Below, in pieces: positions 38,530 to 51,300 of a stretch of DNA of 64,000 nucleotides (the stretch's first letter is position 1; each line of letters starts with the position of its first letter). A model generated the notes under the pieces. It did not search any database and was not told the origin of the DNA. It saw nothing but the letters and a program-made list of their open reading frames with translations. The DNA lies in contig OZ038423.1 of assembly GCA_964036155.1 (NCBI GenBank), positions 17,065,249 to 17,129,248 of the forward strand, written 5' to 3'. The DNA is from Diploscapter coronatus (taxonomy: Eukaryota > Nematoda > Chromadorea > Rhabditida > Rhabditidae). Position numbers and translations under genes: made by a program.

Positions 38530-40586
38530 ATGGACTTCATTCCCTCCTACGTCATCGATACATCCACTCCCGAGAGCCTCGAGAGAGACTTCTACGCCTG
38601 GCTTAATGTGAGTCTTTTCTTAATCGCGAGTGTTGCACTATCGACTTCTCATGATAATAAGTGCAATTTGGGAACGTGATAATTAGCCACACCCCTCCTT
38701 TGATGAAGCTGAGGGCGAAAGGGGGGAAAGGGGGATGAAGAGAAGCAATGCCGTGGCAATTGCGAATGCCTGAATGCTGCCAAATGCCGACTGTCACTTG
38801 AATTGAGTGGAAACTGGGAATTAGGAACATCTCAGGTAGAAGCAAGGAAGGCAGGCCGCTTTCCCTCCTTTCATCTTCTCCCTTCGACTGTCGAATTCGC
38901 GTGTTTCTCCGCCACTTTTCCTCCTCGATTGTCATTCATTCACACATCAAAAAGTCAACAAAATATGACCACGGAGAGTGAAATGCAGTCGAAAATAAGC
39001 AAAAGGCGATGATGCAACGTTTGCGAAAAAAAAATCGCGATTTTGATTGATAGATAGCTCGTTTGTTCAGTATGATGATTATGGAATGCTGCCCAGTGCT
39101 CACTCCTCAAATTGCGAACAGTCTCCTCAAAACTCGCAACAAGGTTCATCAAAAGAGGTAATAATTATCTGAGAATAGTATTAATCGAAAAGAACATTAT
39201 CATATCATAATATTTTAACTACAATGGTTAATTCATCCATAAAGGATGTTCCATAATTACCTATCATGCTTCTGAAACTGCATTTTCACTCTACATAATC
39301 TAAAACTCTATAATTTGGGTATCAATTTGAAGCTTGATATAATTAGATTTTAGGAATTTTATTTCATCAGTGCAATCCTTTATCATTGATAAGAGACTTG
39401 CTTTCCATTGATAATCAAAAAGTAAGCCATGGTTGAAATTCTGAACCATGCCGCCGTTGCCATGTTCGATTCAATCCAACTTGTAGTATAAATGGTTGCT
39501 CTTATCTCTATGGTACTTTACATACAAAATTTGAATTCGTCCTACCACCTTTTCAGCAACCTGCTGCTTTTAAAGTATGCAAAATTTGTAGCTCTATACT
39601 TGACATATGACATATCGTATCCTATTTAGCATCGTGTATCAAGATTTTATGAAACTCAGCCCGATTAACAATGTTAATGAAGGGATTTCAAGAATATAAA
39701 ATTCGGCTGAATTAATCTCAGAGGATTCAAATAAGACGCCCTAATATGAGTAATAGATAATTATGAAACACCCCGTAAAATTGCAATTATCAAACAATTC
39801 TAAAATTCAGAAATTGAAGATCTGGTTTATCTGGTCTTTTAGGAAATAGGACCATATAAAGAAAGTAGTGAAAGTGCGTCGCCTTCATCATTTTCAACGT
39901 CTTCTATTGATAGTGATAAATTTGTAGCTAGAAGTTCAGGTAAATACAATGAAGTGAATAAAAATAAGTAGCAATAATTGCAGGTAGAAATCAACTAGGT
40001 CGTATTTATTCGCCAGGATTACCTCTGTCAATGTCAGAAAGGGAAACTATTGTTAAATTATTTCAGGTGATTATTAAATAAAAATAGCCGATTCGAAAGA
40101 TATGGTGTTAATTATTAATTGCAGTGTGGTTGGAAGATATGCGATATTTCAAAGCGATTATGCGTTACGCATTCTTGTGTTAGCAAAATACTGAATCGGT
40201 TTGCTCTAACTATCCTCTAAATTCCATGAAAGAGAATGTAACTTTATCGGCAGATACCGGCAAACTGGCTCTGTTCAGCCGAAAGACCCCAAAGAGAAAA
40301 CTGAGTCACCTCTGGTAGCTGCCATTAGAGACTATAGGTTGGTGGTTATTAGGGAGAATATATAGGGAATAATTGAATTGATGATTAAGGAGTCGACTGG
40401 GGATGTGCAGACAGAGCGAGATACGGGAGCAGCTGATCAAGGACGGACTGTGTACAAAAGAGAATGTGCCCTCGAGGAGTAGCATTAATCAGTGAGTGAA
40501 TTGATGGAGGAGAGACGAAGCACAGACATATTTTCAGCATTCTCAGGACAAAACTCGAGATTAAGAGAAGGAGGAAATCGGAATGA
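38530..40586 (+). CDS. Divergent Pax transcription factor (paired domain only)
   Basis: Nuclear DNA-binding protein with a paired domain. Exons: 38530-38607, 39071-39157, 39843-39939, 39984-40066, 40125-40198, 40254-40337, 40390-40491, 40538-40586, all in phase, about 217 residues. A Ser/Gln-rich N-terminal region precedes the PAI half, GRNQLGRIYSPGLPLS.. then CDISKRLCVTHSCVSKILNR. Typical Pax proteins read GGVFVNGRPLP and DISRQLRVSHGCVSKIL here. The linker is KDPKEKTES instead of the usual IGGSKP. The RED half has RQSEIREQLIKDGLC and VPSRSSINHILRTK. The protein stops soon after in a basic tail, with no octapeptide or homeodomain visible. An acceptor-like cccctag abuts the ATG. I cannot assign it to a Pax subgroup with confidence. 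Confidence 0.88.
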
Positions 40587-40947
40587 GAAAACGAAGGAAA
40601 GAATAGGGTTAATGACTGATTGCAATGATTGGAGTGATTGCTGATTGGGATGAAGAGCAAATGAATGATGGCAACAATCCTGCCCTGCTGCCCTGTTCTC
40701 TGTTCCGTGTCCATCCGTCAACCCCTCCCTCCTTTCTTCCCATTTTCTATGTTTCTCGCTGTCACAATTTACTTTGACAACTCTGTCATTTTGTCTGCAA
40801 ATTGCAAACGTGCCTCATTCTCAGTTCACAAGATCTCTCCAAGTCTTTCATTTTAATGCTAGCTTATTAATTAATAAAACTTATTTATTTAAAATTAAAA
40901 CAAATACCCGTAACATGATAACAAACATGTGAAACCTAGCCTGAATA
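40587..40947. other. Convergent 3' flanks of Pax and CMTR2
   Basis: A 361-bp spacer with no gene. An AATAAA near 40872 (plus) could serve Pax, and a minus-strand AATAAATAAG-like sequence near 40885-40895 could serve CMTR2. Confidence 0.5.
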
Positions 40948-43900
40948 CTAAGCTTGTTCAATATACCCGAGTCCAAACGTATTTCTGATGCATTCCAGAT
41001 ATTGAATTCGATTGATGTCATGGATGAATTTGTGAACTCGTCCCAGAATTGACAGTGGAACAAACGAGGTCACATTTCCTGAAAGAAATAGTCTTGTTGA
41101 AGTTCAAAGAAAAATGGTCCAAAGTTAACTAAATTTCTAAAACGCTGAAAAGAGATAATGACGTAAAGACCCTGAAGTTACTTCTATCCTACACACTACG
41201 TCACGTTGTTTTATTCGTTTTAGCTTGCTAATCTAACATAAAAATGGTCATACCATCTGGAAATCTCTGTATCAGATTCTCCAAATACGTTGCCATGTTC
41301 GCTGCAACGACAGAATCATCCACCTGAATTCATTGGGCATTTTGATAATCGATAGAAGATTATTCGAATTACCACTGCAGGACCAAATTTGATGCAATTT
41401 GTCTGGCACGTGAACTCGCATTTGAGGAGAAGAATCGAGAGGAAGGCGAAGAAAGAAGCAGAGAAACGGGAGAGGATGAAGTGATGGGGACCAGGGGGCT
41501 GCCAGTACAAGCACACCCGCAACAACGAAGATGGCTCAATTATTTTCTATTTATTATTTAGATATCTGAGCTGCTTGAATTATCAGAATCAGGCAATATT
41601 TCTCTTGATTTTTACAGTGTTCGTTGATGTGGAAAAGATATTTGAATATTCTCGTACTTAAAGACAATATTTTCATTTCAAAATAAAAATTTAGCTAATT
41701 TTTGCAGGACGAATCGCAATTATATCCCAATTAGATGAAAAATTCGAAGAAATTTTGCATCATTTTGTAACATTTTCACAGAGAAATTGAATGAAGTGTA
41801 AATTTCAAGATCGATTTTCCTTAAATCAGGAATAATACATTATTTGAAACGCCGATTATTCGAAGGAATTTTAGTCGGTCTAATAAATAATGGGGACCAT
41901 AATTATGACCCACCCTGTATATACAAGAATAATTCCCCCAATGGTTAGATTTAAAATATTGCACTTCTTTTTAAGCCAACCTGCTTGCAGACTTGGAGGA
42001 GTATTGCCAGTGCATCGAATCGAGACTGCAGTTGATACGTCTTCCCATCTGCGTCCTCCATCGAGTCGTAGATCTTCACGCAAATCAATGCGCCACTGAA
42101 CCAGTCAGTCATGATCTGAATATTTAGATATTGCCATAATATGGTGCAACACCTACATTGGGATCGATGATTCGAATGGAATGGAGAAATTTGGGGTTGA
42201 TGAACATCGAATGCAGAACGGGGGAAGGCTGAGGAATGGATGAGGTGGTTATCATCTAAATGAGCAAAATATTAGGTCGATAAGAAGGTTCTATCAGATG
42301 CCGTATTTTCTTCGAGTCTATTTCGACAACTCTTCAAATCAGTTTCTGACAAGCTTTTATTTCTTCATGGCAAAGCAATACAGCCTATCAGCTTCACTAA
42401 ATTCGCTCTTCATGTTTGGAAAAAATAGAGAAATTTAGCGTAATATGACAAAACTTTCTTCCCAACCCATTAGTTCCACGTGAATTCATTGTAAAATACC
42501 TTGTTTATAATGAGCTCGTCTACCGACTTCTTCAAGAAATCGAGCATTTCATTCGGCCAGTGATGCTCGCTTTCGACCTTGAACCCTGTTGCCGGTTGCT
42601 GCACCTGGAATTAAAACAATTCGAGAAATTATAGAATTTCTGCAAGCAACGCACCATGATCATGAGACATTCGAGGGCTTTCGTTTCACTGTCAATGGAC
42701 TTCAGGGTCTCGCAGTAATTCGGCTCGAATATTCCATGAGATTCTGAAAGTAGGCAGATCAAAAATAGTGTCCAATTCAATTTTATACTAACCGAAACCA
42801 TCATCCACGATCCATTTAACAGGTGTAATCCATCTGTTTCTGAAAAAAATAAAAATACAAACGATTAGTGCTATAAAAGGTACCTTCTCGGAAACCGAAG
42901 TTCCTTTGCATGAATCAATGCCAAGTAATCAGCGATCTGCTTGTTCTTCCATGCAGTGATTCTTTTCTGAAAGATATAATTCAAATTGTCATAGGAAATG
43001 AATTACCGTCGAAGATCCAGTCTGAAGAGTTTTGATGTTTTGATTGATTGCCTGAATCTGAAGTGCTGTGAAATGGGCATCGCACTTCATCAATCTCTGA
43101 AATTTAGAAATTAGTTGATAACTAGTAATTCTGCAGGAAAAGCATTCAAAAATCACCATTTTCGCATCGTCGACTGTCTTCTGGCTTGAGCCAGACAAGG
43201 TATTGTAGCCAATGAGAATGAGATATTTCTGAAAATGATCCAAATCTATTCAATTTATTTTGGAAAAATGACCTCTCCGTTTCCTGCCTTGCTGCATAGC
43301 GGTTTGATGACATGGACATCTCGGAATCGAATGATCAGATTCGAGAACAGATCCAATGTCTCTGCATTGAACATCGAATAGATCTGTAATTGAAAAAGAA
43401 TAATATTTTCACTTGATTTTCTTTTTCACTTGGAATTATTAATATCTCGATTTTGAACAAAAACATCTTTTTCGATGAAATGATGAAATAAACTCTCACC
43501 TTGACCACCATTGAGCCTCCTTCCTTCAGCAGAGCCAATCCAATCCTCGTTTCGGCCTCCAACAAAGGAAATACCAACTGTTCTTGCTCGGCTGGAGCAT
43601 TCTGGAAATATAGAAATATGGGCTTTGATTGAATTAGCTTTCTCGCCTGTGTGTAGAAAGACCCATCGGCTGTGACCAAGTCGAACCCGCGGAATTTGTC
43701 ACGAATTTGCTGCACATAGGCAGAGTTCCACTGAAATTGATCAATATTGGAAAAGTTCAGCAGAAAATAACAAACCTTGAGAATATCCCCAGTGTCATCG
43801 GGTCCGAAATGCCAATTAGCAGGCCGCGACGCAACGATGCAGTCATCCAATAGTTTGTCTGTAGGACTCATCGTCTCTTCCCACGGATTCAGACTGGAAA

Positions 43901-45091
43901 ATAGCATTGAAATTTAAAATACTGTATTTTATCCAATTCAAGGGCATCGTCCATTTGAAGGGCACCCCAAATGCTAGAACTACCCATTATCCGACCAAAT
44001 CATCTCAGGAAGTGTTTTATAATGTTCTCCATAGTGCATAATAAAGTGGATTTATTATTCACTCGATGTTATTACGACCATTAGATGATGATGAATTACG
44101 ACGGTTTGAAAGAAGTGAATTGTTCGAAAATGATGCGTTAAAAATTGAAGGGTTCGTCCTTGAATTAAGTAAAATACGGTAGCCAATTTTTCTTACGTAT
44201 TTGCCTGCCAATTCCAGTTCGAATCCGGGCGAAAAGTGCAGAGTTGACGGTCGATGGCAAGCAGAAAATGACCAGGTCCTTCACACAAATGGAAACTACT
44301 GAAATTCGGTTGCATTAAATTTTTTAGTCGTAATTAAAAAAAAAAACCTCAACATTCCATCATTGCTAGTGAGAAGCTGTGGATAAGTGCAGATGATTTC
44401 CATAAATTTGCAATAGGCTTGGCTTGTCATTTCGTGATTGTAGTTATTTCTGGAATTTACATTGAAATTGCAGATCTTAAAAAACAACGCATGAACTTCG
44501 AAACTTGCAACTAATCGAGCAATTTTCCCATTCACATCATTGTGAATTGTGAAAATGGCTCTTAAATTAACAAGTGAATAAATTCGAAAGTGTCAAGTGT
44601 TTCTTCATAAACGCTAGTAACATAATACTAACCTGAGGATGGTAGGAATTCTGCCGAGCGGATGCATCCTTCTGGTGTGCTGTCTCCAGTTGTCCCTGCC
44701 GATTTCTTCACAGATCTGATGAATTCCCTTCTTCGCTTCTTCGATGTTCCTCCCTGCATTTGCATGGAGTTCCATTGTCATCGGATCGATCGGCTGATTT
44801 TTGAGTCCGCTCTCATCGTGGAGGCAGAACTAAACTTCAGCATTTTTACATACGAAAAATCAATTACGAAGTGATGTAAAGATGCAACGCACCCTTCATC
44901 ACACTATCTATCCCTAGGCCTCATTCATTTTTTCCTATTCGTAACTTTTTCTTACGCCATCATATCATATCAAAATTCCAATGATTTAACTTATTCGTTT
45001 TATTTACCGTCTTCTGTTCAATGCCCCATTCCGAGCTGCCTTCTTCTTCAGTCGCGATCCGAAACTCCTGACGACTTCTCTTTCTCTTCAT
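40948..45091 (-). CDS. CMTR2: Cap-specific mRNA 2'-O-methyltransferase 2 (CMTR2)
   Basis: FtsJ/RrmJ-fold enzyme that methylates the ribose of the second transcribed nucleotide of capped mRNA (cap2). About 20 exons, roughly 690 residues. The start MKRKRSRQEFRIATEEE is basic. The catalytic region contains FHLCEGPGHFLLAI, NWNWQANT, LNPWEETMS, WHFGPDDTGDILK, LVTADGSFYTQ, NAPAEQEQLVFPLL and GGSMVVKIYSMF. These are signatures of CMTR2 rather than CMTR1. The degenerate C-terminal methyltransferase-like half follows, through RITAWKNKQIADYL to SFVPLSILGRVHKFIHD, ending GLGYIEQA. The intron 43602-43646 has a GC donor (gcgaga). The intron 41535-41980 holds a lone transposon-like end. A ttctttcag acceptor ends at 45109, 17 nt before the ATG and about 260 nt after the VARS stop, consistent with a downstream operon gene. 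Confidence 0.92.
41887..41930. repeat. Lone transposon-like terminus in a CMTR2 intron
   Basis: On the minus strand the sequence reads TACAGGGTGGGTCATAATT and continues, a TA-CAGGG terminus like that of the 508-bp element at 33.1 kb. No opposite end was found nearby, so it is probably a truncated DNA-transposon end. Confidence 0.35.
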
Positions 45092-45108
45092 ATCGATTTT
45101 TGATACAC

Positions 45109-45115
45109 CTGAAAG
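45109..45115 (-). promoter_or_regulatory. Trans-splice acceptor upstream of CMTR2
   Basis: ctttcag on the minus strand with no donor in the short VARS-CMTR2 spacer. It lies about 100 nt downstream of a minus-strand AATAAA at 45216-45211, the spacing typical of nematode operon internal sites. Assignment as a spliced-leader acceptor is inference. Confidence 0.55.
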
Positions 45116-45210
45116 AAAAAACGTTTCGATTTTACGAAAATTTTTTGAAGGTATTTGAGTTCAAAACACAATTCATCTAAATCTACAAAATCACAAATAA
45201 AACGATAACA

Positions 45211-45216
45211 TTTATT
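45211..45216 (-). terminator. Poly(A) signal of VARS
   Basis: AATAAA on the minus strand about 155 nt after the VARS stop codon and about 100 nt before the CMTR2 acceptor. Confidence 0.55.
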
Positions 45217-45370
45217 TCTTAACCAGAAACATAAACTTTGATAAATAGAAACAACAAAAAAATCCTTAGATTCTGAACGATCCCCTTGAAAATCTTAAAT
45301 AACGAACAAAAAGAGCAACGGGTTTGGGAAGATATGATAAGAATGAGTTGATAAGCAGAAGGGGGACGAA

Positions 45371-48300
45371 TTAAGCCGAAGAAGTGGAGAGGGCGTCGAT
45401 CGAGGCAACCAGATTGGCGATTTCCTTCGTCAGTTGCTCCTTCTGAATTATCTTTTTTTTTATTTCATTTGCCCACAAAGGGAAATGCAGATAGGAACTC
45501 ACAGATCTTGATGGAAACTTTCCAAATAGAGATCTTCGATAATGTGGATCACGATGATAATGTAAAAGTTAGCAAAATAGGAACCTGGAGTCGAGAAATG
45601 GGTAAAAATCGTCGATTCTTCACTTGCATAAACGAATTGGCGAAGTTAGCATACATGTTCGACAAGCGGAATTGCTCATTGCACAAAATATGAGTGAAAA
45701 ACGACTAAATTTGTTCGCTCCAGGTTCTTATTCCGACGATTTCGATATTATCATCGTCATTCCCGCCTTTGGAAACCCTTATTTGAAAGTTTCATCAAGA
45801 TCTGTGCACTTCCCTCGTTAGATAAGAATTTTGGATCTGAGGCGATTTATAACAAAATTTACTGAAAAATCTTAGAAAATTTTATAAGAAAACTCGTCGA
45901 GTCTAGATATTTTCAATATTTCTGATCTAGTAAACATACAATGATGGCTAAAAGTTTGGATACAGACACGATTTTTCTAATTAACCGCAGGCGAGACTAT
46001 TCTAACATAATAATTGAACAAAATATTGCACAATTGTAGAAGGTATTAAAAGTAACGGATATTACAAATTTTAAAAAATTGATTCACGAGGCTCCCTATA
46101 AACTTCACCAGTGTCTAGGGATAGAGAGTGAAGGAAAAGAAAAAGAGCTGGTGAATTTTACAGGAGGCCAGCTCATGATAACTCAGGTAGCAATAAATTC
46201 CGAAAATCAAGTTCGTGTCCAAACTTTCTACCGCCACTATATTTTAAGTGCACTATAATTCAGTGTGGAGAGTTAAAATAAAAAAGTGCATCAGAAATAA
46301 AAGAAAAATTTCCTAACCTTCTCCTGATTCCTGACTCTATGATCGAGCGAAGCCTTAGCCTCATAATCAGGTCTGCCTTCATCTGTCTCGATCTTCTTCA
46401 GCGCTTCAATTGCCTTTCCCTTCTTGGTCTCCAGCTTGGCGATTTCCTTCGAGATATCAATTATTCCCTGAATTTTGAAAATGGCATCATTTGGAGAGTT
46501 TCATTTCAACCTGCAACCCAATGTGGATGGTGCATCTGGAAGACACGATGACATGAGCACAGCCGGCTGGAACCGAATCCTTGTCATCCAGAATTTTCAC
46601 CTGCAAACAAAATAAAAGCGGTTTAAAGAAAATTCAGTAATCCCACGTTATTGCTGCAAGCGAGAGTTCCGATGATGGAAGAAAAGGCAGTCAGAGTAGA
46701 TCTGTCCTCGGCAGAATGACATCCCAGGTACACTGGAAATAATTTGATCAAAATGAGAGAAATACGAGGATCTAGTAGATAAACTCACAGTCAGTCTTCT
46801 GCTTGTAAGTGAGCTCGTAGTCGGAACGAAGCGATCGAACGCATCTGATGGCTGTTAGAGCGAATGCAACGTCCGCTTCTAGAGAGTCAGATCCAAACGG
46901 ATACTGAAATTTAAAACTCATCAAATTATGACCATTTAGTAGTTTTTAGTAAGGAATCGATGATTCCATACTATTCTTTAGTGATAATTTTCTTTAATTT
47001 AGTCATTTTGCAATATATTACAAACGAGCTGTCCCTATTTGTTTTATTTTTGTCTCTTCTCAAAATTCTCAAAGGTTTTTTTTCAGTTTTAAAGCAATTA
47101 GCCTACCTGCTGTGGCTCCGGATATTCAGCGACGACGATCGACTTGGGAGCATTGCTGACCTTGGGGAGTCTCTGCCACAACTCCTCGCTCAGGAAGGGC
47201 ATCATCGGCGAAATCAGACGAAGAGCCGACTCGACACAGTGGAACAGCACATTGCGGGCTGCATCTCGGTTGGCTGCTAGAGCGCCGTCTGAAGTTAAAA
47301 ATTCGAATAATTCATTAATCAGGGAAAAGATACCAGTGGAAGAGGTAACAGGCTTGATTGCCTCCAGATAAACGTCACACAACTCGTAGAGCCAGAAATT
47401 GTAGACTGCAGTCGTCATCTGAAAATTTGAAAATGCCTTATTTTATTGAAAGAACTTTTGCTAGAAGTCGTATACCAAATAAAAGGGATAGGTAAAACTA
47501 TGAAGATTATTATTCAAAAATGACAATTAATTCATTCAACATTTTAATACCGAATATACATTATCTTAGTCTATTAGCGACCCCTTTCATGCAGTTATCA
47601 ATTTTTAGGTCTATAAATCTCATACGCGACAATCTAATTGCAATACCTGAGTGAAATTGTACTCATTGATGGATTGCTCGCAGCTGATGACAGTGTTGGC
47701 GAGTCGAGAGAGAATCCACTTGTCGATGATCGATTCGCTGCCCGACAACTTGAATGGACTGGGTGGCTGGTAGTCGGAACCTAGCTGCATCAGCGTGAAT
47801 TTCACTGCATTCCAGATCTAAAACATATTCAATATGAAACTTGAGGATGCCATTTTCAAATTGTTTCAAATAGTCACTATATACTCGCTTGGGATGGGAT
47901 GAGGAAGAGTCTTACTATTTGAAATGAAAAAATATTCGAGTTAGAAAAGTCTACTGTAAATTGCATTTTCTAAATTTTTTGAACAAATTTTCAATGACTG
48001 GAATGAAGAATGAACAATAAATAGAAGAGAAGTTACCTTATTGCAGAAGAATCTGTATCCCTGGACTCTGAGAACGTTCAAATTGATGTCTCTGCCCTGA
48101 CTGGTGTAGGACAGGAGGGCGAATCTGAGTGCATCCGTGCCGCATTCGGGTATGCCGTTCGGATAGTCCCTGGTCTGGCCTGCCTTCGCTGTTGCGATTT
48201 CACTCGCATCCAGATTGCCGTGCTGCAGCTGCTCGTGCAGCGACTCTAATGTCACTCCTCTGAAAATACATTATTTACAATAAAGACATTCGTAATTTCC

Positions 48301-51300
48301 AACATTCATTTCGAGTGAGCAAATTGTTATAGTACGTTGTTTGAATAATAAATTTCGATTCCAATCATCAGCTTTCTCCAAATATGCAATTTTATAAAAT
48401 GAATCTACCTGATAACGTCGAGAGGATCAATGACATTTCCGAGAGATTTGGACATCTTCCTTCCGTGAGCATCCCGAATCATCGCGTGCAGATAGACATC
48501 CTTGAAGGGCAATTTGCCTGTCAATTCCTGGGCCATGAACACCATTTTCGCAACCCAGAAGAACAGAATGTCATGGCCTGAAAAGTTATACTTTCTTTAA
48601 AAACACGAGTCGAGACAATATTGCAAGTTAAAAGATCAACATCGACGTCAAAATTGATCCAAGTCCACGAATCAAAGTCATTTTTGCCCGAACTGCGCTC
48701 ATTCTTACCAGTCTCGAGGACAGTGGAAGGGAAGAACGTGGACAGATCGGCAGTGTTCTCAGGCCAGCCGAGGATGGCGAAGGGCCACATTCCAGAGGAG
48801 AACCACGTGTCCAACACATCCTCGTCTGAAAGTCGTTTCATTGGAAAATTCATTCCAGCTCAAATCATACCCCATTTGAGCTGTATCTGGTCGGGTTTGA
48901 CTCCGAATTTCTTAGCAGCTTTGGCACGAGCCTCGTCTTCTGTGTGAGCAGAAACCCAGTACTTTTCGTCACACTGGTCACCAATAGGCGTCTGTAAAAA
49001 ATAAACGTGAAAGACTTGATTGGCGATGAAGATTATAGATTCAGAAGACAGCATACTAGAATTTTCTAAATTTCATAAAACTCAAAACTCGACCTTTCCT
49101 CCATCGTTGACAGTGATGAAGTAAGCAGGAATGCGATGTCCCCACCAAAGCTGACGAGAAATACACCAGTCTCTGGAATTAAGCAAATTATACTTTTGCA
49201 AGATTCGTAATTCTACCTGATAGACTCGAGCCATCTATTCCAAGTGGCGACGTGGGCTTCAGGAACAATCTTCAATTCCCCATCCTGTACAGCCTTGAGT
49301 GCCTTGGTTGCCATTTCGTTGCAATTTACGTACCATTGAGCCTTCAGAATCGGCTCGATTACGTCCTTCGAACGACTGAATAAATTTGAAAAGTAAAGAA
49401 AGGTAAATTTATCAAGTGAAGGCATAGTGACAATATTTAAAATACGGATAGAGAAGATCAAGATGTCGAAACATGTGTCATCGTTCTATCATTATGAGAA
49501 AAGAAAATTCTACCTGCAAATAGGCACAACCATAGGATTGTCCTTCTTGTCTCTGTAGAGGCCCTTCTCCATGAGTGCCTCGGCCACTGCCCTCCTCGCC
49601 TCGAACCTCTTCATTCCACTGAACTTGCCGCAGCCGGCAGAGATGTCTCCATCGTCGTTGATGCACGTTATGAAGGGCAGGTTGTGACGGACGCCAACCT
49701 GAAAAGTAAGTAACATGTAGAAAAATGAGATGTTTGAGCTCACCTCATAATCGTTGTGATCGTGAGCAGGAGTGATCTTGACAGCTCCCGTTCCGAAGGC
49801 CATGTCCACGAAAGAGTCCGTTACGATCGGGAGGAGGCGATCAACGAATGGATGGACGCACATCTGAAGAAAATATTTTCATTAACAAGGAAAAGTTTTT
49901 AAGTATTGAATTGAAACTTAGTCAAGAACCACATAATTTTGAAACACTTGGTGAATAGGTAACGTTGATATGAAAACTAGGTGCTCATAGGTACTAATGC
50001 GCATTAGTATCTATGAGCACCTAGTTTTCTGTCAGCTTTCCTAGCTTGCCGACTATTTCAAAACCATGTGGGCCTTGGCCAAACTTTCAATTCAACACTT
50101 CAAATCTTCCTTTGTAAGAATGTTTTCGTTCTACAACATGCTCAAATTTCAATATCTCACCTTCCCAACGAGATGTTTGTATCTGTCGTCGTCTGGATGC
50201 ACAGCAATTGCAGAATCGCCCAGCATCGTCTCCAAACGAGTCGTAGAAACAACTACTTCCTCCTCTAAAAGAAAATAAAAATGACAGTCGAAGAAGACGA
50301 ATTGAACAAACCGCTATCCTTGATTTTGTAAGCGAAGGAAACAATCACTCCGAATTCGACTTTGTCGCTGTAACCAGGCACAGGCAAGAGAGTTCGACCG
50401 GGCAGTTCTTTCTTGTCGACCTGAAAAAACTATTTTAGAAATTTTAGATAAAACCAAAAATTGGCACGAATAGTTTTCCGAGTTATAACTCATCTATGAA
50501 CTTATACTGGTACCAAGTCCAGCTCTGAAATCCGCTTATATTTTTGAGAAAAAGTTACTATTTGTCAATACACGATTAACTATTCAGAGAATTCAAACTA
50601 CAATCCTAAGGTTCAAGAAGGAAGTGTAAGATTGGATAAGAGAAATTCGAAAAAAAAACTATCTTTTCTGCCACAACTATCGCCTCTGGCTTGTAAAAAT
50701 GTATCTGCGAAATTTACATCTCAAATCACCTCAATATCCGAGATGGCACTTCTGAGTGTGCAACTCCAGTTGACGAGTCTATTGCTTCTGTAGATAGTGC
50801 CCCTTTCGTGCATCCGAATGAATGCCTCTGTCACTGCCCTCGTCATCTTAGGGTCCATTGTGAACACGGCTCGGTCCCAGTCCACAGACGCTCCCATCTT
50901 CCGAAGCTGGTCGTAGATCACTGTTCCTTTTCTGCAAACATCCTTCTCTCGTTCAGAGTCATTTTCATTCGCGTTACTCATTCTTCCACAACCAGACTTC
51001 CTGATTGAACTTATCTCTGCCCAAATCGTGTCTGCTCAGTCCCTTTTCCCTCTTCAGCTTCTTCTCCACGACGACTTGCGTTGCAATGCCTGCGTGATCG
51101 CAACCAGGATTGAACAGAGTCGTGCGGCCCTTCATTCGATTCCTAAAAAACATTTTCCTTTTCCGCATGAGACTTTGCAATTCCAAATTCTTTATAAATC
51201 CGGAATTGACGATAACGTGAGAACGTGATCTACCCTTCCAAATACTATTCCTCCCTACTCTCAAATTGCTTATTTTGGTCGTAGATTCAGTTATTCTTTT

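Noticed and set aside
40338..40410. Deletion in the Pax RED subdomain
   Set aside because: Using the acceptor ending at 40389 instead of 40410 restores the missing residues (SRLGMCRQ) in phase and gives a normal 52-nt intron.
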